Assembly (NCBI GenBank): GCA_016278585.1
Contig: JADQBO010000018.1
Span: 1-13,377, forward strand
DNA length: 13,377 nt
Direction of reading: 5' to 3'
Source: Desulfosporosinus sp.
GTDB taxonomy: Bacteria; Bacillota; Desulfitobacteriia; Desulfitobacteriales; Desulfitobacteriaceae
Positions 7,931-13,377 of this stretch are shown one piece after another. Every line of letters starts with the position of its first letter. The first letter of the stretch is position 1. Both the position numbers and the translations under genes were made by a program. The notes beneath the pieces are model-generated. The model was not told the origin of the DNA, did no database searches, and saw nothing but the letters and a program-made list of their open reading frames with translations.

Positions 7931-8887
7931 TCAGTCAAAGCTGTCTCCCACCTGACCATGTCGACCATTAAAAAAATCCCGAGCTGGCATAGACCGTCTC
8001 CCTGCGGGTTGGACCTCTAAAACACGAAGGACTCCCTCTCCGGTCTGAACAAGTAAACTATCCCCCTGCACTTGAATAATCTGACCGGGATTAGTTAATA
8101 CCGACTCTGCATAAGATTTATTTTCCTTGTCGGTCTGTATAAACGGTGCGCTTCGCCAGATCTTGAGATTCTCTCCTCGAAAAACCGCGAACGCTCCTGG
8201 CCAAGGATTTAGGCCCCGAATCTGATCATGCAGATCAGTTGCCCTTCGAGACCAATCTATTCGTTCATGTTCACGTTTAAGAAGTGGTGCATAATTTGAA
8301 TCACCTATTTGGGGTGTAGGCGTTAACTTCCTTATTTCCAACCCATGTAATGTATTCATTAGGAGTTCTGCCCCCAAAACTGCTAACGTATCATGGATTT
8401 CGCCTGTTGTTGATTGATTAGAAATCATAATTTCTTGTTTTAAGAGAATATCCCCCGTATCAAGTCCCTCATTCATCAGCATTGTGGTTACTCCAGTAAT
8501 GGGTTCCCCCTGCATAACCGCCCAATGGATTGGGGCTGCTCCACGATATGCCGGGAGCAAAGAAGCGTGCACATTAATACACCCTCTTAAAGGCAACTGT
8601 AATATATCCCTAGAAAGAATCTGTCCGTAAGCAACAACAATAATACTCACTGGGGCTAAATCTTTTAGCTTTTGGACCCACTCCGCTGTTTTTATTGTTT
8701 CTGGTTGAAAAACAGGTAGACCTAATTCCTCTGCCGCAACTTTTACAGGACTAGGTTTCATGCTTTTCCCTCTACCGGCCGGCCGATCAGGTTGAGTAAA
8801 AACCCCTACCACTTCTTGCCCCCCACTCACCAAAGCACGTAAGGTAGGTACAGCAAAATCAGGAGTACCCATAAAAACGACACGCAT
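7931..8887 (-). CDS. fmt: Methionyl-tRNA formyltransferase
   Basis: Transfers a formyl group from 10-formyl-tetrahydrofolate to the amino group of initiator Met-tRNA, the step that the neighbouring deformylase later reverses on nascent proteins. At 318 residues it is the usual length. The catalytic triad is N105, H107 and D143, within INVHASLLPAYRGAAPIHW and MNEGLDTGDIL. The N-terminal MRVVFMGTPDFAVP and the loop QPDRPAGRGKSMKPSPVK are typical. The C-terminal OB-fold-like tRNA-binding domain starts near residue 205. GGGGGA is 7 bases upstream of ATG. The 111-base gap to def is filled by a heptad repeat array ending a few bases before this ribosome binding site. Confidence 0.97.
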   Translation of the reverse strand: MRVVFMGTPDFAVPTLRALVSGGQEVVGVFTQPDRPAGRGKSMKPSPVKVAAEELGLPVFQPETIKTAEWVQKLKDLAPVSIIVVAYGQILSRDILQLPLRGCINVHASLLPAYRGAAPIHWAVMQGEPITGVTTMLMNEGLDTGDILLKQEIMISNQSTTGEIHDTLAVLGAELLMNTLHGLEIRKLTPTPQIGDSNYAPLLKREHERIDWSRRATDLHDQIRGLNPWPGAFAVFRGENLKIWRSAPFIQTDKENKSYAESVLTNPGQIIQVQGDSLLVQTGEGVLRVLEVQPAGRRSMPARDFFNGRHGQVGDSFD

Positions 8888-8903
8888 ACTTAATCCCCCT
8901 TTT

Positions 8904-8995
8904 GCGAAATGCGATGTTCGAGGCGCGAGGTACGAACCAAATCCACGGTCCTATTTTTCGTGTTTCGTGCTTCGTGCTTCGTGCATCGTGCATCG
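8904..8995. repeat. Inverted array of 7-base CGA-phased repeats between def and fmt
   Basis: On the plus strand CGA occurs exactly every 7 bases at 8905, 8912, 8919, 8926 and 8933. After a short spacer, the reverse complement TCG occurs every 7 bases at 8958, 8965, 8972, 8979, 8986 and 8993. The right-arm units, read on the minus strand, are CGATGCA x2, CGAAGCA x2, CGAAACA and CGAAAAA. The left-arm units are CGAAATG, CGATGTT, CGAGGCG, CGAGGTA and CGAACCA. Aligned heptad to heptad, the arms can form an imperfect stem (24 of 35 positions Watson-Crick) around a 21-base loop. The unit has no open reading frame and sits in an otherwise compact operon. What it does is unknown: it may be a selfish or slippage-generated repeat family, or a transcript processing site. 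Confidence 0.85.
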
Positions 8996-8998
8996 ACC

Positions 8999-9451
8999 TC
9001 AGCTTCGATAGGTTTTTTTAGCAACATCGACAAAGAGAACCCCTTCGAGATGATCAATCTCATGCTGCAAGGCGCGAGCTAACAAACGATCGGCCCGAAT
9101 ATCCAGCTTTTCCCCATGACGATTTAACCCCTCAACGCGGATCTTAGCAGCCCTTACTACATCTCCTGTTATATTGGGAATACTAAGACACCCTTCTTCG
9201 GCCGTGTTCGCTCCCTCTCTTTCCATGATAACAGGATTAATCAGCTCCACCAGCTCGTCATCCACCTCAACAACGATGACTCGTTTAGAGACCCCAATTT
9301 GAGGAGCAGCAAGCCCCACTCCCTCTGCGGAACGCATGGTATCGGTCATGTTGTCAAGGAGTTTCAGGATCGATGAATTAACCTCTTTAACCTCTTTAGC
9401 TTTTTCACGAAGTACATCTGCACCTATTTCTACAATCTGATAAACAGCCAT
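8999..9451 (-). CDS. def: Peptide deformylase
   Basis: Metalloenzyme that removes the N-formyl group from new proteins, the partner reaction to Fmt. In 150 residues all three family motifs are intact: GVGLAAPQ (44-51), EEGCLS (85-90, metal ligand C88) and QHEIDHLEG (129-137, metal ligands H130 and H134, catalytic E131). Length and the short C-terminus fit the Gram-positive form closest to type 1. The upstream gap of 112 bases from priA contains AAAGGGG and AGGGA, which could serve as ribosome binding sites, but no convincing promoter. The gene ends in TGA directly next to the heptad repeat array. Confidence 0.97.
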   Translation of the reverse strand: MAVYQIVEIGADVLREKAKEVKEVNSSILKLLDNMTDTMRSAEGVGLAAPQIGVSKRVIVVEVDDELVELINPVIMEREGANTAEEGCLSIPNITGDVVRAAKIRVEGLNRHGEKLDIRADRLLARALQHEIDHLEGVLFVDVAKKTYRS

Positions 9452-9563
9452 TTTCCCTATACCCCTTTCAATAAAACCATTAATGATTTTTTGTAATGCC
9501 TTTTAAACTATATTCATGGTTAGCCTCTAAGTTGAAATTTAGCAATGTACTTCTCGTATCTCC

Positions 9564-11843
9564 CTAACTCGTCAATGGATTCACTTCAATATTTAATATA
9601 ATACCACCACTAGCTGGATTCTTGAAAAACCTCTGAACCCCTTGATGCAAAAATGATCTGAGTAAATCCTGACGTGTCCCTTTGATTGATATTTGCCATC
9701 TCCATTGGTTCCTTAGCCTAGATAAGACGGCTGGTGCGGGGCCAAGAATATCCATTTCATTATTTCCAAATCGAGGGTCTTGCATTCCTTGTCTTAAACA
9801 AGCCCCTAAATCGTTGGCTCCTTTAATAACCCGATCCTCTTTTTCATGCATTAGCAGAACGCGAATAATATGAGTGTAGGGAGGATACTTTCGTTCTCTG
9901 CGATAGCGAATTTCTTCCCAGAAAAATCCCTGAAAATCGTGGTGTGCCGCTCTCATAACTGCACTATCTTGAGGAGAATAGGTTTGAATTATAACTTCAC
10001 CAGGTTTGGTACTCCGGCCCGCTCGCCCTGCGACCTGCGTCAAAAGTTGAAACGTCCGCTCTCTAGCCCGGAAATCTGGCATATTAAGGGTTTGATCTGC
10101 AGCAATCACTCCAACCAATGTAACATTGGGAAAATCCAATCCCTTAGCCATCATTTGCGTCCCTACTAAAACTAGAGCTTCCTGACGACGAAATTTATCC
10201 AAGATCCTATTGTGACCTTCACTGGACCTTGTTGTATCAAAGTCTAACCGTAACATTGGGACCTCTGGGAAGAGACCTTGAATCTCCTCCTCAACACGTT
10301 GGGTTCCTTGGCCAAAAAATCGAATATATCGGCTTCCGCATTTCGGACACGTGTGGGGTGGCAGCTCTTTATGGTCACAATAATGGCAACGCATTGCTTG
10401 CCCTTGGGTATGATAGGTAAGGGCAATATCGCAATTAGAGCAACTGACTACATACCCGCATTCTCGACAAACCACAAAGGTAGAATATCCTCTGCGATTC
10501 AGAAAAAGCATCGTTTGCTCGCCTCTATCTATCCTTTCCCGTAATTTTTGTTGCAAGGAGAGGGAAAATATACTTCGATTTCCCTGGCGAAGTTCGTCTC
10601 TCATATCTACGATTTCTACCGGCGGAAGCACACTCGCACCGATTCTCGTCGTCATTGTCAGCATACGGATTTTCCCAGATTGGGCTGCCGCATAGGCTTC
10701 TAAAGAGGGAGTTGCACTTCCCAGTAAGACGACACCCTTTCGTTGGTCCATCCTCTTACGGGCAACATCACGGGCGTGGTATTTAGGGTTCTCATCTTGT
10801 TTATATGCCCCATCATGTTCCTCATCTAAAATGATAAGGCGCAAGTGTGGCAACGGCGCAAACACTGCCGAACGAGCCCCGATAACGATCCGCTTATGCC
10901 CCGCTAAGATGTCTTGCCAAGCTTTCGTTTTTTCGCTCTGTCGTAAACCAGAATGTAAAATTATCACTTGCTCGCCAAATTGAGTTTCAAAGTAACGTGC
11001 AACTTGAGAGGTTAGGGATATTTCGGGTACGAGAAGAATGGCGTCTCCACCTTGATCTAAAACTTGTGTAATCAACTCGCGATAGACATCTGTTTTTCCA
11101 CTACCTGTTACACCATACAACAATACCGTTTGGGGCGAGCCCTCTTCCAAGATGCTTAACACGTCCCTCACCACTGCAGCCTGCTCTTCAGTTAAATCGT
11201 AGATTCTATCCGTTCGAGAACTATAACCCTTGCCCCGGTTATTTTGCCCAGGCCTAGTTATCGGATCAGGAGACGCATAGTCTCCTGTTGTAACAAAGCG
11301 AGTTTCCTTTCTTACCCATCCTTGTTTAATGAGTTTTTCAAGTGTACCCTCGGAAATTTCCGCTCGTTTTAAAAAAACTTTAACAGAAATAGCTTTTTTT
11401 CTAGCTCTATTAAGGACTTTCAACCCTCGGAAAGCCTCCGGATCCAACCACTGTAGGGTCTGAACATCGGCATCCTTAATAGAAACTAAAAGTACAATCC
11501 AATCTTCTATCTTCCCATTCAGTAGTGGCCAAACCGTATGTAGGCTTTGAGCAACCGAACAAATCGTTGTTTGTGCCAGCCAATGGGCCAGTTCAATAAG
11601 ATCCGGAGGGACAAGACTATTTTCATCGATAATCTCTAAAATAGGTTTAAACGTGATGCCTTCCATTCCCTCTGGCAGTTCTTCCGTCATATTGACTACG
11701 AGACCTTGCACCTTTCGGTTCTGAAGAGGAACTAAAACTCGCATTCCTATGTTTAAACTAAGATTCTCTGGTATAAGATAATGATAACTTTGATCTAGGC
11801 GCCGGTTTGCTACATCAACCAATACTTCAGCATAGCGGAACAT
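9564..11843 (-). CDS. priA: Primosomal protein N' (replication restart helicase PriA)
   Basis: 3'-to-5' DNA helicase that recognises stalled forks and reloads the replicative helicase. At 759 residues it carries the N-terminal 3'-end-binding domain (MFRYAEVLVDVANRRLDQSY, about 1-105), a winged-helix region, and a superfamily 2 helicase core. Walker A is GVTGSGKT (244-251), motif II is DEEH (340-343), motif III GSATPS (375-380) and motif VI QVAGRAGR (603-610). Eight zinc-binding cysteines form two fingers: C459, C462, C468, C471, C486, C489, C499 and C502. The start is fixed by AAGGAGGA upstream. It is the first gene of the leftward cluster and is probably transcribed from the promoter at 11903-11932. 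It is complete with no missing motif. Confidence 0.97.
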   Translation of the reverse strand: MFRYAEVLVDVANRRLDQSYHYLIPENLSLNIGMRVLVPLQNRKVQGLVVNMTEELPEGMEGITFKPILEIIDENSLVPPDLIELAHWLAQTTICSVAQSLHTVWPLLNGKIEDWIVLLVSIKDADVQTLQWLDPEAFRGLKVLNRARKKAISVKVFLKRAEISEGTLEKLIKQGWVRKETRFVTTGDYASPDPITRPGQNNRGKGYSSRTDRIYDLTEEQAAVVRDVLSILEEGSPQTVLLYGVTGSGKTDVYRELITQVLDQGGDAILLVPEISLTSQVARYFETQFGEQVIILHSGLRQSEKTKAWQDILAGHKRIVIGARSAVFAPLPHLRLIILDEEHDGAYKQDENPKYHARDVARKRMDQRKGVVLLGSATPSLEAYAAAQSGKIRMLTMTTRIGASVLPPVEIVDMRDELRQGNRSIFSLSLQQKLRERIDRGEQTMLFLNRRGYSTFVVCRECGYVVSCSNCDIALTYHTQGQAMRCHYCDHKELPPHTCPKCGSRYIRFFGQGTQRVEEEIQGLFPEVPMLRLDFDTTRSSEGHNRILDKFRRQEALVLVGTQMMAKGLDFPNVTLVGVIAADQTLNMPDFRARERTFQLLTQVAGRAGRSTKPGEVIIQTYSPQDSAVMRAAHHDFQGFFWEEIRYRRERKYPPYTHIIRVLLMHEKEDRVIKGANDLGACLRQGMQDPRFGNNEMDILGPAPAVLSRLRNQWRWQISIKGTRQDLLRSFLHQGVQRFFKNPASGGIILNIEVNPLTS

Positions 11844-11902
11844 GATGATTCCTCCTTATTAGTAAACTATCAATAACGCTAATGTCAATATTGGTCAAAT
11901 AC

Positions 11903-11932
11903 ATTATACCAAATCTTATGCTTGCATTACAA
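11903..11932 (-). promoter_or_regulatory. Probable sigma-A promoter for priA and the leftward operon
   Basis: Read on the minus strand there is a perfect TATAAT (-10, 11908-11903) preceded at 18 bases by TTGTAA (-35, 11932-11927; four of six consensus positions). This would start transcription near 11896, leaving a leader of about 50 bases before the priA ATG. The -35 falls inside one copy of the 10-base direct repeat described separately. The -10 is strong; the -35 and spacer are only fair. Confidence 0.55.
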
Positions 11933-11953
11933 TTTATCATATTTTACAATTTA
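11927..11953. repeat. Direct repeat TTACAATTTA x2, centre spacing 17
   Basis: TTACAATTTA occurs at 11927-11936 and again at 11944-11953 on the plus strand, 17 bases apart start to start, in the divergent region between priA and the uracil permease gene. One copy covers the predicted priA -35 and the other lies upstream of it. The region is AT-rich, so chance cannot be excluded, but two exact 10-base copies next to a promoter could be a binding site for an activator or repressor. Confidence 0.5.
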
Positions 11954-11965
11954 CGCTTTGCCCTC

Positions 11966-11995
11966 TTGTCAAAGCAGAATGAACTATGATATGCT
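11966..11995 (+). promoter_or_regulatory. Probable sigma-A promoter for the uracil permease gene
   Basis: TTGTCA (11966-11971; five of six -35 positions) and TATGCT (11990-11995; four of six -10 positions) are separated by 18 bases. A TATGAT at 11985 is a better -10 but would leave only 13 bases. Transcription would start near 12002, just upstream of the PyrR hairpin, as expected for a pyr attenuator leader. Confidence 0.5.
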
Positions 11996-12009
11996 TTAAA
12001 ACAGTTAAA

Positions 12010-12050
12010 TTCCTTACCTTTAAATTAGTCCCGTGAGACTAAGAAGGGAA
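12010..12050 (+). promoter_or_regulatory. PyrR-binding RNA hairpin (pyr attenuator anti-antiterminator)
   Basis: The upper stem TTAGTC (12025-12030) pairs with GACTAA (12037-12042) around the hexaloop CCGTGA, which fits the CNGNGA loop of PyrR-binding RNAs. Below an asymmetric internal bulge, CCTT (12017-12020) can pair with AAGG (12044-12047). The outer TTCC/GGAA can add to this. In Bacillus-type pyr attenuation, PyrR with UMP binds this element when pyrimidines are plentiful and lets the downstream terminator form. Position, loop, terminator and a uracil permease downstream all agree. The PyrR gene itself is not in the window. Confidence 0.85.
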
Positions 12051-12076
12051 TGGCGAACCATGAGTTAAACATGGAC

Positions 12077-12114
12077 ACCTCTTTCTTGCTTGCGGGCGGG
12101 GAAGAGGTTTTTTT
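12077..12114 (+). terminator. Rho-independent attenuator terminator in uracil permease leader
   Basis: ACCTCTT (12077-12083) pairs with AAGAGGT (12102-12108), extended inward by T-G and C-G pairs, with a loop of about 14 bases. The stem is followed by an unbroken run of T to 12114. A competing antiterminator is visible: AAGAAGGG (12041-12048), part of the PyrR hairpin, can pair with TCTTTCTT (12080-12087) in the 5' half of this terminator, allowing two G-U pairs. A small hairpin CCATG/CATGG (12058-12074) lies between. The terminator ends 9 bases before the gene's ribosome binding site. Confidence 0.85.
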
Positions 12115-12136
12115 GTTAGAAAGAGGAGGTTTAATC

Positions 12137-13357
12137 ATGTCTACAGAAGTTCAGATTCACGAGAAGCTCCCCCTTACCCAGGCGATCCCTCTCGGCTTAC
12201 AACACGTCTTTGCTATGTTTGGCGCTACAGTTCTTGTCCCCTTTTTAACCGGTCTTAGTCCGTCAGTAGCTCTCTTATCTTCAGGAATCGGGACCATTAT
12301 ATTTCTTTTATTGACCAAAAGTCAGGTTCCTGCCTATCTCGGTTCATCCTTTGCCTATATTGGAGTTTTAACGACCTTTGTTCAGAGTAATAATACATCT
12401 GGAGCAATGGGTGGAGTTATAGCAGTAGGCTTGGTCTATATTATTCTCTATCTTCTTATGGCAGCTTTCGGAACCCGCTGGATTCATACTATTGTTCCTC
12501 CCATTGTAGCCGGACCGGTTGTTGCCATCATCGGCTTAAGCCTGACCCCGGTTGCAGTCGACATGTCATCCGCCAATTGGTATATCGCCTCCTTCACTTT
12601 AGCTATAGCGGCTTTACTCTCCGTGTATGCAAAAGGCTTTCTTAAGATCATCCCAATCCTCGTAGCCATTATTATTGGTTATATCGTTGCTTCATTCATG
12701 GGCCTTGTAAATTTTCAACCGATCTTAGACACTCTTAAACCGGAATTATTTTTCGTCTTCCCGGTTGCCCTAGGAAGCGATTTTTTATTGCCTAGCTGGG
12801 ACAAGCTGGCAATTTTAGCCATTGCACCTCTAGCTATGGTCACGGTCATCGAAGATTTAGGCCATATGATTGTATTAGGCAATATTACCCATTCTGACCC
12901 CATTAAAAAACCTGGCTTTCATCGAGTTCTCCTCGGTAATGGTCTGGCCACAGGGCTTGCCGGTTTAATCGGAGGCCCTCCAGTTACCACTTATGGTGAA
13001 AACATAGGAGTCCTGGCCGTTACAAAGGTATACAGCACCTTTAACATTTGGATTGCTGCGATTCTTGCCATTATCTTTAGTATGATTAACCCTTTACAAG
13101 CCGCGATCATGTCCATTCCGACCGCTGTCATGGGAGGAGTTACAATCCTGCTCTTCGGGATGATTGGCGCCGCAGGATTACGCACACTAATTGATGCAAA
13201 GGTAGATTTTTCCGAAACGAAAAACTTGATCATTGCATCCGTCATCTTCGCCCTCGGGATCGGGTTACCTGAACACGGAGTAGCCTGGGCAACCGTCGTT
13301 GGAATTGGCTTAAACCTCGTCTTAAGAGGACATTCCGAGAACGTCAAGGCAAAATAA
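12137..13357 (+). CDS. uraA: Uracil permease (UraA/PyrP, NCS2/NAT family)
   Basis: Proton-coupled uracil importer of the inner membrane for pyrimidine salvage; 406 residues and about 12-14 hydrophobic segments. The family signature ENIGVLAVTK is at 288-297. E239, H243 and E288 line up with the uracil-binding E241, H245 and E290 of E. coli UraA, with a constant offset of two. The start MSTEVQIHEK is chosen because AGGAGG lies 7 bases upstream (12124-12129). An in-frame ATG at 12050 would translate through the attenuator hairpin and is rejected. It is transcribed away from priA behind a PyrR-type attenuator, so its expression should fall when UMP is abundant. The gene is complete, and the 20 bases after it show no terminator. 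Confidence 0.95.
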   Translation: MSTEVQIHEKLPLTQAIPLGLQHVFAMFGATVLVPFLTGLSPSVALLSSGIGTIIFLLLTKSQVPAYLGSSFAYIGVLTTFVQSNNTSGAMGGVIAVGLVYIILYLLMAAFGTRWIHTIVPPIVAGPVVAIIGLSLTPVAVDMSSANWYIASFTLAIAALLSVYAKGFLKIIPILVAIIIGYIVASFMGLVNFQPILDTLKPELFFVFPVALGSDFLLPSWDKLAILAIAPLAMVTVIEDLGHMIVLGNITHSDPIKKPGFHRVLLGNGLATGLAGLIGGPPVTTYGENIGVLAVTKVYSTFNIWIAAILAIIFSMINPLQAAIMSIPTAVMGGVTILLFGMIGAAGLRTLIDAKVDFSETKNLIIASVIFALGIGLPEHGVAWATVVGIGLNLVLRGHSENVKAK

Positions 13358-13377
13358 TAAACGTTACCAATGTTAAA

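Noticed and set aside
8904..8995. CRISPR array
   Set aside because: The units are 7 bases with no repeat-spacer layout and they invert in the middle; there are no cas genes.
9452..9563. Internal promoter for def in the priA-def gap
   Set aside because: Candidate hexamers such as TTGCTA and TATAGT are not paired at an acceptable spacing.
12050..12136. In-frame ATG that would lengthen the uracil permease by 29 residues
   Set aside because: The extension lies over the PyrR leader and the terminator hairpin, has no ribosome binding site, and does not resemble a UraA N-terminus; ATG 12137 has AGGAGG at ideal spacing.

Overview
The window looks like chromosomal DNA of a Gram-positive, low-to-moderate GC Firmicute, most likely a spore-forming Clostridia member near Desulfosporosinus/Desulfitobacterium. 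That placement is inferred from gene order, strong AGGAGG-type ribosome binding sites, a PyrR-type RNA attenuator and general protein character; the exact genus cannot be proven from the sequence alone.

Almost everything left of 11843 lies on the minus strand and is tightly packed, with short gaps and stop/start overlaps, so it probably forms one long operon read right to left. It begins with a housekeeping block: priA (replication restart helicase), def (peptide deformylase), fmt (Met-tRNA formyltransferase), a YugP-type membrane zinc peptidase, rsmB (16S rRNA m5C methyltransferase) and rlmN (23S rRNA/tRNA m2A methyltransferase). It continues into an envelope and Ser/Thr-phosphorylation block: a DUF3662+FHA protein (FhaA type), a membrane-anchored FHA protein (FhaB type), a PP2C phosphatase, a SEDS glycosyltransferase (FtsW/RodA) and a class B penicillin-binding protein whose last residues run off the left edge. 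A PrkC/PknB-type kinase would be expected just beyond that edge. The layout joins the Firmicute priA-def-fmt-rsmB-rlmN-prpC order to the actinobacterial fhaA-fhaB-pstP-rodA-pbpA order.

The PP2C gene is split by a one-base frameshift in a short T run, so as written it cannot make a full phosphatase. This is either a sequencing error or a real lesion in the signalling module. Between def and fmt lies an unusual array in which CGA recurs every 7 bases in two inverted arms, filling almost the whole intergenic space.

Right of priA, a divergent intergenic region carries a likely promoter for each direction, a PyrR-binding hairpin with a CNGNGA hexaloop, and a rho-independent terminator. These lead into a plus-strand uracil permease gene, a normal UraA/PyrP transporter probably controlled by UMP-dependent attenuation. 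No transposase, tRNA, rRNA, CRISPR or prophage genes are seen. The window is mostly conserved core genome, and the interest lies in regulation, the hybrid locus, the broken phosphatase and the heptad repeat.
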